DNA from: Saccharopolyspora ipomoeae
GTDB lineage: Bacteria > Actinomycetota > Actinomycetes > Mycobacteriales > Pseudonocardiaceae
Length of the DNA stretch: 64,000 nucleotides
Direction: 5' to 3'
Assembly: GCF_029952525.1 (NCBI RefSeq)
Contig: NZ_JASAOF010000003.1
Coordinates: 534,555-598,554 of the forward strand
In this document: positions 16,888 through 26,772 of the stretch, in pieces
How positions within the stretch are numbered: position 1 is the stretch's first letter
Layout of the letters: every line of letters begins with the position of its first letter
Notes under the pieces: model-generated
The model's database searches: none
Told to the model about the DNA's origin: nothing
Seen by the model: only the letters and a program-made list of their open reading frames with translations
Position numbers and translations under genes: made by a program

Positions 16888-17120
16888 CCATGCGGTCGAT
16901 TCGGTTACCAGTTGAGAACACAGCGTGGCGGTGAAACGCCATAATGGACCCGTACGACAACCCGTATGGACCAGCGCTGAACGGCGCTGATCAGCGAACG
17001 AAGCACGCTCAGGACGGCTGATGATCACTCGAACGGCTCGGGCGGGGTCTCATCTCCGCTGGCCGGACGATCCTGATCGATTCTGTGACAGGAGTCCTTC
17101 CGCCGAACGGCCGTCCTGTG

Positions 17121-17150
17121 TGTCAACCTCGCGAATCGGGCGGCTAGCCT
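17121..17150 (+). promoter_or_regulatory. Candidate kgd promoter
   Basis: TGTCAA at 17121-17126 and TAGCCT at 17145-17150 are spaced by 18 bp and resemble actinobacterial -35 and -10 elements. Transcription starting near 17157 would leave a leader of about 50 nt before GTG 17206. Pattern-based only. Confidence 0.4.
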
Positions 17151-17205
17151 GGTACCCGAGTGTGTCTGTAAATCACGAGCATATGGATCGAGGCGAACGC
17201 CAGCC

Positions 17206-20200
17206 GTGTCCAGCAGCCCCGCGTCACAGTTCGGCCCCAATGAGTGGTTGATCGAGGAGATGTACGAGCAGTTCCTCCAAGATCCCACTTCCGTAGACTC
17301 GGCGTGGCACGAATTCTTCGCCGACTACAAGTCGGACCAGGCGAAAAACGAGAACACCGCTACCGCTGCTGCGGCCGGCGCTGCAGCGGCCCCGACACCG
17401 ACGGCCACAGCGACCCGCGCCGCTGAGACCAACGGCCAGGCGGCCGCCGCGCCCGCGGCCAAGCCCGCCGCACCGAAGCCCTCCCCGCAGCAGGCCGCCA
17501 AGGCCGCGCCGGTGAAGCAGCCGCAGGCCGAGGGCGACGTCAAGACCCTGCGCGGTGCCGCGGCCGCGATCGCCAAGAACATGGACCAGTCGCTCACGGT
17601 CCCCACCGCGACCAGCGTGCGCGCGGTGCCGGCGAAGCTGCTGTTCGACAACCGGATCGTCATCAACAACCACCTCAAGCGGAACAAGGGCGGGAAGGTC
17701 TCCTTCACGCACCTGATCGGCTACGCGCTGATCAGGGCGGTCAAGGACTTCCCGAACATGAACCGCCACTACGGCGAGGACGCCAAGGGCAAGCCCGCGT
17801 CGGTCACGCCGGAGCACATCAACCTGGGCCTGGCCATCGACATGCCGGGCAAGGACGGGTCGCGCAACCTCGTGGTCGCCTCCATCAAGGGCTGCGAGGA
17901 CATGACGTTCTACCAGTTCTGGCAGGCCTACGAGGACATCATCCGCAAGGCGCGCGGTGGCGCGCTGACCGCGGACGACTTCTCCGGCACCACGATCTCG
18001 CTGACCAACCCGGGCCCGTCGGGCACCAACCACTCGGTGCCGCGGCTGACCAAGGGGCAGAGCGCGATCATCGGTGTCGGCGCGATGGACTACCCCGCCG
18101 AGTTCCAGGGCGCCAGCGAGAAGACGCTGGTCGACATGGGCATCAGCAAGATCGTGACGCTGACGTCCACCTACGACCACCGCGTCATCCAGGGCGCCGA
18201 GTCCGGTGACTTCCTGCGCCGCGTGCACCAGCTGCTGCTGGGCGAGGACGGGTTCTTCGACGACATCTTCGCGTCGCTGCGCATCCCGTACGAGCCGGTG
18301 CGCTGGACGCAGGACATCCCCGAGGGCGCGGTCGACAAGACCGCCCGGGTGCTCGAGCTGATCGACGCCTACCGCACCCGCGGCCACCTGATGGCCGACA
18401 TCGACCCGCTGAACTACCGGCAGCGCCGGCACGAGGACCTCGACGTCCTGTCGCACAGCCTCACCCTGTGGGACCTGGACCGCGAGTTCGCCGTGGGCGG
18501 TTTCGCCGGCCGCGAGAAGATGAAGCTGCGCGACGTGCTCGGCGTGCTGCGCGACTCCTACTGCCGCACCGTCGGCGTGGAGTACATGCACATCCTGGAG
18601 CCCGACGAGCGCGAATGGCTGCAGCAGCGGGTCGAGAAGCCGCACACCAAGCCGGACTCGACCGAGCAGAAGTACATCCTGTCGAAGCTCAACGCGGCCG
18701 AGGCCTTCGAGACGTTCCTGCAGACCAAGTACGTCGGGCAGAAGCGGTTCTCGCTGGAAGGCGCCGAGACCGTGGTGCCGCTGCTGGACGCGGTGCTGGA
18801 CAACTCCGCCGCGCACGAGCTCGACGAGGTCGTCATCGGCATGCCGCACCGCGGCCGGCTGAACGTGCTGGCCAACATCGTCGGCAAGCCGATCTCGCAG
18901 ATCTTCCGCGAGTTCGAGGGCAACCTCGACCCGGGCCAGGCCCACGGTTCCGGTGACGTGAAGTACCACCTGGGCGCCGAGGGCAAGTACTTCCGGATGT
19001 TCGGCGACGGCGAGACGAAGGTGTCGCTGACCTCGAACCCGTCCCACCTGGAGGCCGTGGACCCGGTGCTGGAGGGCATCGTCCGCGCCAAGCAGGACAT
19101 CCTGGACAAGGGCCAGGAGGGCTTCACGGTGCTGCCGGTGCTGCTGCACGGTGATGCCGCGTTCGCCGGTCAGGGCGTGGTCGCCGAGACGCTGAACCTG
19201 TCGCTGCTGCGCGGTTACCGCACCGGCGGCACGGTCCACGTGATCGTCAACAACCAGGTCGGCTACACCACCGCGCCGGAGCACTCGCGTTCCAGCAAGT
19301 ACTGCACCGACGTGGCGAAGATGATCGGCGCGCCGGTCTTCCACGTCAACGGCGACGACCCCGAGGCCTGCGTGTGGGTCGCGCGGCTGGCCGTGGAGTA
19401 CCGCCAGGCGTTCGGCAAGGACGTCGTGATCGACATGGTCTGCTACCGCCGTCGCGGCCACAACGAGGGCGACGACCCGTCGATGACGCAGCCGAAGATG
19501 TACGACGCGATCGACAAGATGCGCAGCGTCCGCAAGGTCTACACCGAGTCGCTGATCGGCCGCGGTGACATCACCGTGGACGAGGCCGAGAAGGCCCTCA
19601 AGGACTACGCCGCGCAGCTGGAGCACGTGTTCAACGAGGTCCGCGAGCTGGAGAAGCACCCGCCGACGCCGAGCCCGTCGGTGGAGTCCGAGCAGCAGGT
19701 TCCGCGTGGTCTGTCGACCGCGATCTCGCAGGAGTCCCTGGAGCGGATCTCCGAGGCGCAGATCAACCTGCCGGAGGGCTTCGCCCCGCACCCGCGCGTG
19801 AAGCCGGTGCTGGAGCGTCGCGCCAAGATGGGCCGCGAGGGCGGCATCGACTGGGCGTTCGGCGAGCTGCTGGCGTTCGGTTCGCTGGTCATGGAGGGCC
19901 GCCAGGTCCGCCTGACCGGTCAGGACAGCCGCCGGGGCACGTTCGGTCAGCGCCACTCGGTGCTCATCGACCGCAAGAACGACTCCGAGTACACGCCGCT
20001 GCAGAACCTCTCGGACGACCAGGGCAAGTTCCTGGTCTACGACTCGGCGCTGTCGGAGTTCGCCGCGCTGGGCTTCGAGTACGGCTACTCGGTGGGCAAC
20101 CCCGAGTCGCTGGTGCTGTGGGAGGCGCAGTTCGGTGACTTCTTCAACGGCGCCCAGTCGATCATCGACGAGTTCATCTCGTCCGGTGAGGCCAAGTGGG

Positions 20201-20874
20201 GCCAGCGCTCCGACGTGGTGATGCTGCTGCCGCACGGCCAGGAGGGCCAGGGCCCGGACCACAGCTCGGGCCGCATCGAGCGGTGGCTGCAGCTGTGCGC
20301 CGAGGGGTCGATGACGGTCGCGATGCCGTCGACTCCGGCGAACTACTTCCACTTGCTGCGGCGGCACGCCCTCGACGGCATCCACCGCCCGCTCGTGGTG
20401 TTCACGCCGAAGTCGATGCTGCGCCTGAAGGCCGCGACCAGCCCGGTCGAGGACTTCACCGAGGGCAAGTTCACGTCGGTCATCGACGACCCGGCCCAGC
20501 CGGACCCGTCGCAGGTCAAGAACCTGGTGCTGTGCACCGGCAAGCTCTACTACGAGCTGGCGGCCTACCGCGACAAGAACGGCATCACCGACACCGCGGT
20601 GGCGCGGCTGGAGCAGCTCTACCCGCTGCCCCACCGCAAGCTGGGCGCCCTGTTCGAGCGGTACCCGAACCTGGAGTCGGTCCGCTGGACGCAGGAGGAG
20701 CCGGCGAACCAGGGTGCGTGGCCGTTCCTGGGCCTGGCGCTGACCGAGCAGTTCCCGGAGCTGATCGGCAAGCTCAAGCGGGTCTCGCGTCGTCCGATGG
20801 CCGCCCCGGCCACCGGTCTGGCGAAGGTCCACGAGGTCGAGCAGGCCGAGGTCGTGTCGAACGCCTTCGCCTGA
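17206..20874 (+). CDS. kgd: Multifunctional 2-oxoglutarate decarboxylase/dehydrogenase (Kgd)
   Basis: This 1222-residue enzyme provides E1 (thiamine-diphosphate 2-oxoglutarate decarboxylase) and an E2-like succinyltransferase domain in one chain, as in mycobacterial KGD. The N-terminal [16 protein letters not shown] segment (about residues 8-25) is followed by an Ala/Pro linker (about 45-105), then the acyltransferase-like domain (about 115-340, with [17 protein letters not shown]). The E1 core contains [32 protein letters not shown] and the terminal transketolase-like part. There is no lipoyl domain, as usual for this class. It links the TCA cycle to succinyl-CoA or succinic semialdehyde formation. 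A strong terminator follows. GTG 17206 is the only start that keeps the full N-terminus. Confidence 0.97.
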   Translation: MSSSPASQFGPNEWLIEEMYEQFLQDPTSVDSAWHEFFADYKSDQAKNENTATAAAAGAAAAPTPTATATRAAETNGQAAAAPAAKPAAPKPSPQQAAKAAPVKQPQAEGDVKTLRGAAAAIAKNMDQSLTVPTATSVRAVPAKLLFDNRIVINNHLKRNKGGKVSFTHLIGYALIRAVKDFPNMNRHYGEDAKGKPASVTPEHINLGLAIDMPGKDGSRNLVVASIKGCEDMTFYQFWQAYEDIIRKARGGALTADDFSGTTISLTNPGPSGTNHSVPRLTKGQSAIIGVGAMDYPAEFQGASEKTLVDMGISKIVTLTSTYDHRVIQGAESGDFLRRVHQLLLGEDGFFDDIFASLRIPYEPVRWTQDIPEGAVDKTARVLELIDAYRTRGHLMADIDPLNYRQRRHEDLDVLSHSLTLWDLDREFAVGGFAGREKMKLRDVLGVLRDSYCRTVGVEYMHILEPDEREWLQQRVEKPHTKPDSTEQKYILSKLNAAEAFETFLQTKYVGQKRFSLEGAETVVPLLDAVLDNSAAHELDEVVIGMPHRGRLNVLANIVGKPISQIFREFEGNLDPGQAHGSGDVKYHLGAEGKYFRMFGDGETKVSLTSNPSHLEAVDPVLEGIVRAKQDILDKGQEGFTVLPVLLHGDAAFAGQGVVAETLNLSLLRGYRTGGTVHVIVNNQVGYTTAPEHSRSSKYCTDVAKMIGAPVFHVNGDDPEACVWVARLAVEYRQAFGKDVVIDMVCYRRRGHNEGDDPSMTQPKMYDAIDKMRSVRKVYTESLIGRGDITVDEAEKALKDYAAQLEHVFNEVRELEKHPPTPSPSVESEQQVPRGLSTAISQESLERISEAQINLPEGFAPHPRVKPVLERRAKMGREGGIDWAFGELLAFGSLVMEGRQVRLTGQDSRRGTFGQRHSVLIDRKNDSEYTPLQNLSDDQGKFLVYDSALSEFAALGFEYGYSVGNPESLVLWEAQFGDFFNGAQSIIDEFISSGEAKWGQRSDVVMLLPHGQEGQGPDHSSGRIERWLQLCAEGSMTVAMPSTPANYFHLLRRHALDGIHRPLVVFTPKSMLRLKAATSPVEDFTEGKFTSVIDDPAQPDPSQVKNLVLCTGKLYYELAAYRDKNGITDTAVARLEQLYPLPHRKLGALFERYPNLESVRWTQEEPANQGAWPFLGLALTEQFPELIGKLKRVSRRPMAAPATGLAKVHEVEQAEVVSNAFA

Positions 20875-20888
20875 TCTCCACGGCTGAA

Positions 20889-20929
20889 GCGGGCCGTCGG
20901 TTCCTCCCGGAACCGGCGGCCCGCTTTTT
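20889..20929 (+). terminator. Rho-independent terminator of kgd
   Basis: GCGGGCCGTCGGTTCC pairs with GGAACCGGCGGCCCGC around a TCCC loop, followed by TTTTT. It begins 14 bp after the kgd stop codon. Confidence 0.92.
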
Positions 20930-20963
20930 CGCGCCCGGGCGGGGCGCGGTGGGGCGGCGGAGT

Positions 20964-20988
20964 GTGCACGGGAACCTTCCGCTCATCT
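20964..20988. repeat. Single copy of the dispersed motif
   Basis: GTGCACGGGAACCTTCC followed by GCTCATC lies between the kgd terminator and the small downstream gene. It matches the GGGAACCTTCC orientation of the motif with variation in the outer flank. Confidence 0.75.
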
Positions 20989-21084
20989 CGGCCGGGGTTG
21001 TCTCGTTGTGGTGAAGGGTCGTTTCGTACCCTGCTGTTCCCGACCGCACCGCGTCGAAGATCGACCGAGCACTAGGAGGAAGCG

Positions 21085-21261
21085 GTGTATTTCACCGACC
21101 GCGGCATTGAGGAACTCGAGGAGCGTCGCGGTGACGACGAGGTCACCTTGGCGTGGGTCGCTGACCGGATGCGGGCCTTCGTGGACCTCAATCCGGACTT
21201 CGAGGACGCCACTGAGCGTTTGGCGACCTTCCTCGCGCGCGACGACGCCGACGACGAGTGA
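21085..21261 (+). CDS. Small conserved actinobacterial protein (DUF6104-like)
   Basis: This is a 58-residue acidic protein beginning MYFTDRGIEELEERRGDDE at GTG 21085, preceded by an excellent AGGAGGA ribosome site (21073-21079) with suitable spacing. It ends in RDDADDE with TGA at 21259-21261. Codon use is normal for the genome. I recognise it as a member of a short conserved actinobacterial family often found beside kgd; its function is not known. It is too short to be noticed by simple length filters. Confidence 0.85.
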   Translation: MYFTDRGIEELEERRGDDEVTLAWVADRMRAFVDLNPDFEDATERLATFLARDDADDE

Positions 21262-21265
21262 GCCG

Positions 21266-21302
21266 GGCCCGGCCGCGCACCCCCTGCGAGCGCGGCCGGG
21301 CC
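21266..21302. terminator. Bidirectional terminator hairpin
   Basis: GGCCCGGCCGCGC (21266-21278) and GCGCGGCCGGGCC (21290-21302) form a perfect 13-bp stem between two convergent genes. There is no T-run, which is common for actinobacterial terminators. Confidence 0.7.
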
Positions 21303-21306
21303 ACGT

Positions 21307-22272
21307 TCAGGGGCGCAGCACGGCGCGCCCGGAGATCTCGCGTCGTTCGATGGCCGCGTGGGCGTCGGCGACCTCCTCCAGCGGGAAGCTGCCGCCGATG
21401 GCTGGGGTGATGCGTCCCGCGGCGGCCTCGGCCAGGGCCTTGCGGAGCAGGTCCAGACGCCGCTCGCGCGTGGCGTGCTGGATGTCGAGGAGCCCGGTGA
21501 CGGTCACGCCGCGCCGACCGGCCTCGGTGGTGTCGATGTCGGCGAAGTCGCCGTCGGAGGCACCGTAGGCGATGACGCGCCCACCGTCGCCGACGGCGCG
21601 GAACGCGTCGCGACCGTAGTGCCCACCGGCTCCGTCGAAGAGGACGTCGACTCCCCCGGTCAGGTCGCGGACCCGTTCCGCCCAGTCCGGTGCGCCGTAG
21701 TCGACTGGCTCGGCGCCGAGTGCGCGCACGCGGCCGAGCTTCTCGTCACCGCGCGCCGCACCGATGACGTGCGCTCCCGCGGCGGCGGTGAGTTGGACGA
21801 TGATGGACGCCGCTCCCCCGGCGGCCGCGGCGACGAGCACTTTCTCCCCCGGTCGCACGGCCGCGTGGTCGGCGAGTTGCAGGGCTGTGACCGCGTCGTG
21901 CAGCAGCACCGCGGCCGCCTGCTCGTCGAGCCCGTCGGGGACCACCACGAGTTCGCCGGTGGGGACGGCGACGAGTTCGGCGCAGGTGCCGCTGTTCTCG
22001 GTGCTGGCGACGACGGTCTTGCCCAGCCACGCCGGGTCGACGCCCTCGCCGAGCGCGACCACGTCCCCGGCCACGCCGTCGCCGGGGACGTAGGGCGGGT
22101 TCATGTCGAAGTATTCGCGTCCCCACCCCTGGCGGAGCTTGGTGTCGAGGAACAGCACGTCCACGGCTGCCATCTTGACCAGGACTTCTCCGGCTCGTGG
22201 TTCGGGGTCGGGTCGTTCGATCACCGACAGGACTTCCGGTCCGCCGAACTTCGTCACCTGCACCGCTCGCAT
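21307..22272 (-). CDS. Zinc-independent quinone oxidoreductase-like (MDR) protein
   Basis: This is a 321-residue NADPH-dependent medium-chain oxidoreductase. The start MRAVQVTKFGGPEVLSV is typical of quinone oxidoreductases. The nucleotide-binding segment GEKVLVAAAAGGAASIIVQL (about residues 141-160) has the AxxGGxG-like loop of this family. The catalytic and structural zinc ligands of alcohol dehydrogenases are absent. ENSGTCAELVAVP and the C-terminal AHAAIERREISGRAVLRP are also typical. It is monocistronic, convergent with the small gene downstream. The substrate is unknown. Confidence 0.9.
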   Translation of the reverse strand: MRAVQVTKFGGPEVLSVIERPDPEPRAGEVLVKMAAVDVLFLDTKLRQGWGREYFDMNPPYVPGDGVAGDVVALGEGVDPAWLGKTVVASTENSGTCAELVAVPTGELVVVPDGLDEQAAAVLLHDAVTALQLADHAAVRPGEKVLVAAAAGGAASIIVQLTAAAGAHVIGAARGDEKLGRVRALGAEPVDYGAPDWAERVRDLTGGVDVLFDGAGGHYGRDAFRAVGDGGRVIAYGASDGDFADIDTTEAGRRGVTVTGLLDIQHATRERRLDLLRKALAEAAAGRITPAIGGSFPLEEVADAHAAIERREISGRAVLRP

Positions 22273-22349
22273 TTTCGATCACTCCGCTCTCGGTCGACTG
22301 CACCCACCCTCGGACTTCGAGTTAGCTGGAGGTCAAGGGGATTTTTCGA

Positions 22350-23042
22350 TCAGCAGCAGCGCTGCCCGCGCCAAGCCTGCCGACCTTCGTTGACGGCGAC
22401 CGCCGCGATGATCAGCGCCACCACCGGGTCGGCCCACGACCAGCCGAGGAGGCTGTTGAGTACCAGTCCGAGCAGCAGCACCCCGGACAGGTAGGTGCAC
22501 AGCAGGGTCTGCTTCGAGTCGGCGACGGCGCTGGCCGATCCCAGTTCCCGGCCCGCCCGCCGTTGCGCGGTGGACAGCAGCGGCATGATCACCAGTGATA
22601 GGGAAGCGACCACGATTCCGGCCGTGGAGTGCTCGGCGGAGCCGGCACCGAGCAGGGAGCGAACGGATTCGACCGCGACGTAGGCGGCGAGCGCGAAGAA
22701 CGACACGGCGATGACCTTCAGCGCGGTGCGCTCGCGGGCTTCGGGGTCGGTTCCGGAGAACTGCCAGGCGACGGCTGCGGCGGAGGCGACCTCGATGACC
22801 GAGTCGAGGCCGAATCCGATCAGCGCGGTGGAGGACGCGGCGGCCCCGGCGGCGATGGCCACGACGGCTTCGATCACGTTGTAGGTGATCGTCGCTGCCA
22901 CCAACCAGCGGATCCGTCGCTGCAGGGAGAGACGTCGGGGTTCGGCGATCGTGGTCGCTGAGGGCGCCCGAGAGCGGTCGGCGCAGCACGGGTCTGCGCA
23001 GGTGTCCTTGCTGGCCCGCCGGGAGGCCGGGTCGTCACTCAT
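22350..23042 (-). CDS. Cation diffusion facilitator (CDF) family transporter
   Basis: This is a 230-residue transporter with about five to six predicted membrane helices and the characteristic first helices TITYNVIEAVVAIAAGAAAS and ALIGFGLDSVIEVAS, whose Asp is expected to bind metal. The N-terminal CADPCC motif and the C-terminal GQRCC are extra cysteine pairs likely to bind soft metal ions. It lacks the long C-terminal cytoplasmic domain of FieF-type CDFs. It overlaps the upstream CmtR-like sensor by 8 bp, so it is probably the cadmium/lead/zinc efflux partner controlled by that sensor. Confidence 0.88.
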   Translation of the reverse strand: MSDDPASRRASKDTCADPCCADRSRAPSATTIAEPRRLSLQRRIRWLVAATITYNVIEAVVAIAAGAAASSTALIGFGLDSVIEVASAAAVAWQFSGTDPEARERTALKVIAVSFFALAAYVAVESVRSLLGAGSAEHSTAGIVVASLSLVIMPLLSTAQRRAGRELGSASAVADSKQTLLCTYLSGVLLLGLVLNSLLGWSWADPVVALIIAAVAVNEGRQAWRGQRCC

Positions 23043-23391
23043 GCCGACCTCCGTCGGGGAGCGCCTCGACGCCGTAGTTCGGGCAGAGCGCCGCGGCGTT
23101 GCCGGTGGCGGCCAGGAGGGACTCAGCCGAGGCCAGCAGGTCGATCAGTTCGGGCCTGGCCAGGGAGTAGAACACCTGCCTGCCCTGCGGGCGACCGTCG
23201 ACGAGGCCGCAGTCGCGCAGGCACGCGATGTGCGCCGACACCGTCGACTGGGCCAGGCCGAGCCGGCCCACCAGGTCGGCGACCCGGGCTTCACCTTCAG
23301 CGAGGTGCCGCACGATGGCCAGCCGAGTGCCGTCGGAGAGGCTGTGGAACAGGGCCACGGCGGAGTCGACTCCGGCCTGATCGATCGTCAT
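23035..23391 (-). CDS. ArsR/SmtB-family metal sensor, CmtR-like
   Basis: This is a 118-residue winged-helix repressor. The recognition helix region LAQSTVSAHIACLRDCGLVD has two cysteines four residues apart, the same arrangement as the Cys57/Cys61 pair of mycobacterial CmtR, and a C-terminal Cys in AALCPNYG corresponds to Cys102. This predicts Cd(II)/Pb(II) sensing. It overlaps the CDF gene and presumably represses it and itself. Only 34 bp separate it from the upstream methyltransferase, whose transcript may read through. The metal specificity is inference from ligand positions. Confidence 0.9.
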   Translation of the reverse strand: MTIDQAGVDSAVALFHSLSDGTRLAIVRHLAEGEARVADLVGRLGLAQSTVSAHIACLRDCGLVDGRPQGRQVFYSLARPELIDLLASAESLLAATGNAAALCPNYGVEALPDGGRHE

Positions 23392-23425
23392 ACGACGATG
23401 ATAGCGCTCTTCGACGATACATTGA

Positions 23426-24208
23426 TCAACCGAGGCGCTGCGCGCACGCGAGCTGGGTCAGGTAGCGCTTGGTGATGGTGCCGCCGCCCTCCTCGACGCA
23501 GCGTCCGATGCAGGTCAGGAGCTGCTCGCGCGCCGACTCCGGCATCGCCCGGTGACCCGAGTAGGTCATCAGCAGATCCAGGTACTGCTCTTCCGCGTAG
23601 GCCACCTCCCACTCGTAGCGGTGGAACTCCGGTCGGCTGAACCGGCCCGAGCGGTAGAACTCCTCCGGATCCTGAGCGATCTCGTCCGCGGTGGGGAGGC
23701 GCCGCCCGGGTTCGGTGAGGGGGTCGAACCGCTCGTAGCAGCGCTGGATCCGGGTGAAGGACTCCTCGCTGCCACCCGCGATGTGGTGCGTCGACACCAC
23801 CGCCAGGACGCCTCGCGGACGCAGCGCGTCGGCGGCCTTGACCATGCGCAGCGCGGGGTCGAGCCAGTGGAACGAGGTCGCGGCCACCACGAGGTCGAAC
23901 CCGACCGGCGGCAGCGCCCAGGTCTCGAAGTCCTCGACGACGACCCGAGCCGAGGGGTAGTCGTCCAGGTGCTCCCGGGCGATCTTCGCCATCTCCTCGC
24001 TCCGGTCGAGCGCGGTCAGCGCGAAACCCCTGCCCGCCAGCGGCACGCTCGCCTGCCCGGTGCCGCAGCCGATCTCGAGAACGCGGGCCCCTTCACCCAC
24101 CGCGGCCGTGAGCACGTCGAACACCTGCGACGGATACCCCGGACGGCACCGGTCGTAGCGCTCGGCGTCCTCGCCGAACACCGAGCGCAGCCGCTCGCGG
24201 TCGCTCAC
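23426..24208 (-). CDS. Class I SAM-dependent methyltransferase
   Basis: This is a 260-residue Rossmann-fold methyltransferase. Motif I is VLEIGCGTGQASVPLA (about residues 43-58), with ALDRSEEMAKIAREHL as motif II and FDLVVAATSFHWLDP as motif IV. Overall it matches the UbiE/Methyltransf_11 group acting on small molecules. I start at GTG 24208 (VSDRERLRSVFGEDAERYD); ATG 24238 would add ten residues. A copy of the dispersed repeat lies just upstream. Substrate unknown. Confidence 0.82.
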   Translation of the reverse strand: MSDRERLRSVFGEDAERYDRCRPGYPSQVFDVLTAAVGEGARVLEIGCGTGQASVPLAGRGFALTALDRSEEMAKIAREHLDDYPSARVVVEDFETWALPPVGFDLVVAATSFHWLDPALRMVKAADALRPRGVLAVVSTHHIAGGSEESFTRIQRCYERFDPLTEPGRRLPTADEIAQDPEEFYRSGRFSRPEFHRYEWEVAYAEEQYLDLLMTYSGHRAMPESAREQLLTCIGRCVEEGGGTITKRYLTQLACAQRLG

Positions 24209-24263
24209 CGAGCCATGTCCGAACCGCAGGCCATGCACGCAGTGTACGAAGGGGCGGCGGTGT

Positions 24264-24287
24264 TGACAGGAAGGTTCCCACGCTCCC
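24264..24287. repeat. Single copy of the dispersed motif
   Basis: TGACAGGAAGGTTCCC begins at 24264 and continues ACGCTCCC. It is an exact match to the 16-bp core, in the gap between hutI (which ends at 24299) and the methyltransferase gene. Confidence 0.85.
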
Positions 24288-24298
24288 GCCCGAAGGCG

Positions 24299-25459
24299 TC
24301 AGCGAACGCGGTCGCCTTTCCGCCACACCGCGTGGGTGAGGGGAACACCAGGCCGATACGCGAGCCAGGTCGCGCTCGGGGCGTCCAGTACCTGCAGGTC
24401 TGCGCGGGAGCCGGGGCTCAGCACCCCGACCGCGCCGTCGCCGGTCTCGCGCCGCAGAGCGCGCGCCCCTCCCCAGGTGGCGGCGCGCACGGCTTCGGCG
24501 ACGCTCATCCGCATCTGCAGCACCGCGGTCGCCACGCAGAACGCCATCGACGAGGTGTAGGACGAGCCGGGGTTGCAGTTGCTGGCGAGGGCGACGGTGG
24601 CTCCCGCGTCCAGCAGCGCGCGGGCGTCCGGGAGGGGCTGGCGGGTCGACAGGTCGCAGGCCGGCAGCAGCGTCGCGACGGTGTCGGAGTTCACGAGCGC
24701 GTCGACGTCGGCGGAGGTCAGGTGAGTGCAGTGGTCGACGCTGGCCGCGTCCAGCTCGACCGCCAGCGCCACCCCGGGTCCCGGCCCGAGCTGGTTGCCG
24801 TGGACCCGCAGTCCCAGGCCGCGCTTCCGGGCTGCTGTCAGCACTCGCCGGGATTGGGCGGCGTCGAAGGCACCTTCCTCGCAGAACACGTCGCACCAGC
24901 CGACGTGCTCCCCCACGGCGTCGAGCATTTCCCCGCACACCAGGTCCACGTAGTCGTCCGAGTCGGTCCCCGGGGGCACGAGGTGCGCGCCGAGGAACGT
25001 GACCTCGTCGGCGATGGCGGCGGCGACCTGGGCCGACCGCAGTTCGTCGGCGACCGTCAGCCCGTACCCGGTCTTGGTCTCCACGCACGTCGTGCCCTGG
25101 GAGGCCGCTTCGTCGACGTGGCGGCGGAGGGTGTCGGCGAGTTCCGCGTCCGAGGCTCGCCTGGTGGCATCGACGGTGACCGCGATCCCGCCCGCCCGGT
25201 AGGGCTGTCCGGACATGCGGGCGGCGAACTCGGCGGTGCGATCGCCGGCGAAGACGAGGTGTGTGTGGCTGTCCACCCAGCCCGGCAGGACCGCCCGCCC
25301 GCCGACGTCCACGCGCTCATCGGCGTCGGGGACGTCCCGGGCGGACCCGACCCAGACGATCCGGTCGTCCTCGACGACCAGCGCGGCGTCGGTGCGGGTC
25401 CCGAGCTCGTCGTCGTGGGTGGTGAGTTCACCTATCCCAGTGATAACAGTGGCTGCCAT
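24299..25459 (-). CDS. hutI: Imidazolonepropionase
   Basis: HutI hydrolyses 4-imidazolone-5-propionate to N-formimino-L-glutamate. This 386-residue amidohydrolase-fold enzyme has the metal-binding [20 protein letters not shown], the conserved [12 protein letters not shown] and [12 protein letters not shown] blocks, and the late [13 protein letters not shown] motif. I prefer ATG 25459, with GAGGA upstream; a GTG at 25477 that overlaps the hutF stop is also possible. It is the last gene of the hut operon. Confidence 0.95.
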   Translation of the reverse strand: MAATVITGIGELTTHDDELGTRTDAALVVEDDRIVWVGSARDVPDADERVDVGGRAVLPGWVDSHTHLVFAGDRTAEFAARMSGQPYRAGGIAVTVDATRRASDAELADTLRRHVDEAASQGTTCVETKTGYGLTVADELRSAQVAAAIADEVTFLGAHLVPPGTDSDDYVDLVCGEMLDAVGEHVGWCDVFCEEGAFDAAQSRRVLTAARKRGLGLRVHGNQLGPGPGVALAVELDAASVDHCTHLTSADVDALVNSDTVATLLPACDLSTRQPLPDARALLDAGATVALASNCNPGSSYTSSMAFCVATAVLQMRMSVAEAVRAATWGGARALRRETGDGAVGVLSPGSRADLQVLDAPSATWLAYRPGVPLTHAVWRKGDRVR

Positions 25460-25473
25460 TGTTGACCATTTCC

Positions 25474-26772
25474 TCACGTTCGCAGTGCCGTGATGGATTC
25501 CCGCAGTTCACGTGCGGTGTCGATGTCGGTGTGGGCACCGTCGACGACCACCGTCCTGCCGTCGACGATCACCTCGCGCACGTCGGCGGCCCGCGCGACG
25601 GCCGGAACCGCCTCCGGCGCGACACCCGCCAACCGCGTCGAGTCGAGGTCGACCGCGACGAGATCCGCGCGGGCTCCCACTTCGAGCCGTCCCGCGTCGG
25701 GATGCCCCAGGGCCGCGTGCGCGGTGGCCATCGCCAGCAGCTCCCCCGGCGCGTGGTGGCCGCGCGTCTCGGTCGCCAACCGCTGGTAGGACTCCACGGC
25801 CTGCGCCTCGGCGAGCACGTCGATCACGGAGTGCCCGTCGCTGCCCAGCGACAGCGGGCTTCCCGCCACCGCCAGCGCCCCAGCAGGACCGATCCCATCG
25901 GCGAGATCGGCTTCGGTCGTCGGGCACAAGCACACCCCGGTCCCGCTCCCGCCCAGCAGGGCCACGTCCCGGGCCGCGAGGTGGGTGGCGTGCACGGCGG
26001 TGACGTCGTCACCGAGCGCGCCGCGCTCGGCCAGCAGCTGCGTCGGCGTCCGCCCGTGCGCGGCCAGGCACGCTTCGTTCTCGGCGCGCTGCTCGGACAG
26101 GTGGAGGTGCAGGGGAACCTTCCTGTCACGCGCCCACCCGGCGACCTCCTCGATCGCCTCGCCGGGCACCGCCCGCACCGAGTGCACGGCGGCCCCGGTC
26201 AGCACGCCGGTCGCGGTGAAGGACTCCGCGCGCTCACCCCAGCGGCTCGCGTCGCCGTCGGAGAACCTCCGCTGCACCGGATCGAGCTCGCGGCCGAAAC
26301 CGCCGGTGAGGTAGCAGGTGTCGAGCAGCGTCAAGCGGATCCCGGCGTCGCGGGCGGCGTGCGCCAGGGCGTGGCTCATCGCGTTCGGGTCGCGGTAGCG
26401 GGAGCCCCCGGGTGCGTGGTGCAGGTAGTGGAACTCGCCGACGCCGGTGATGCCGGCCTGCACCATCTCCGCGTAGACGCCGCGGGCGAGCAGGTAGTAA
26501 CCGTCCGGGTCGAGCCGCTCCGCGACCCGGTACATCCGCTCCCGCCAGGTCCAGAACGTGCCGCGGGCGCTGTCCCCGCGCAGCGCCCGGTGGAAGGCGT
26601 GCGAGTGCGCGTTGGCCAGGCCGGGCAGCACCAGCCCGGGAAGCCGTCGCGCCCCGCCCGGCGCCTCACCTCGCCGCACCGCCGTGATCCGGCCCGATTC
26701 GACCTCGAACAGCACGTCCTGGCAGAGACCTTCGGGCAGCCACGCCCACGCGCACCAGAACATCCCCTTCAC
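25474..26772 (-). CDS. hutF: Formimidoylglutamate deiminase
   Basis: HutF converts N-formimino-L-glutamate to N-formyl-L-glutamate and ammonia, the five-step version of histidine degradation. This 432-residue amidohydrolase has [50 protein letters not shown] and [16 protein letters not shown], the metal and substrate loops of HutF. GTG 26772 overlaps the stop of the M20 gene. A copy of the dispersed repeat (26106-26129) is in frame and encodes DRKVPLH just before the HLSEQ metal ligand loop, with no obvious length change. Confidence 0.94.
   Translation of the reverse strand: MKGMFWCAWAWLPEGLCQDVLFEVESGRITAVRRGEAPGGARRLPGLVLPGLANAHSHAFHRALRGDSARGTFWTWRERMYRVAERLDPDGYYLLARGVYAEMVQAGITGVGEFHYLHHAPGGSRYRDPNAMSHALAHAARDAGIRLTLLDTCYLTGGFGRELDPVQRRFSDGDASRWGERAESFTATGVLTGAAVHSVRAVPGEAIEEVAGWARDRKVPLHLHLSEQRAENEACLAAHGRTPTQLLAERGALGDDVTAVHATHLAARDVALLGGSGTGVCLCPTTEADLADGIGPAGALAVAGSPLSLGSDGHSVIDVLAEAQAVESYQRLATETRGHHAPGELLAMATAHAALGHPDAGRLEVGARADLVAVDLDSTRLAGVAPEAVPAVARAADVREVIVDGRTVVVDGAHTDIDTARELRESITALRT
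26106..26129. repeat. In-frame dispersed motif inside hutF
   Basis: GGTGCAGGGGAACCTTCC followed by TGTCAC matches the motif almost completely. In the hutF frame it reads DRKVPLH on the minus strand. Confidence 0.85.

Larger units (their letters stand above)
16675..17205. other. 531-bp region upstream of kgd
   Basis: There is no supportable gene. The stretch holds the second half of the direct repeat pair, a CebR-like palindrome (16874-16887) and, close to kgd, a probable promoter. The middle part (about 16790-17040) is less GC-rich than the flanking genes and contains CGTACGACAACCCGTATGG-type imperfect symmetry near 16951. Confidence 0.5.

Noticed and set aside
17224..20832. A 1202-codon open frame on the minus strand across kgd
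   Set aside because: The plus-strand protein is an unmistakable Kgd. The opposite frame is His/Arg/Val-rich with no family motifs, as expected from high-GC codon bias mirrored on the other strand.
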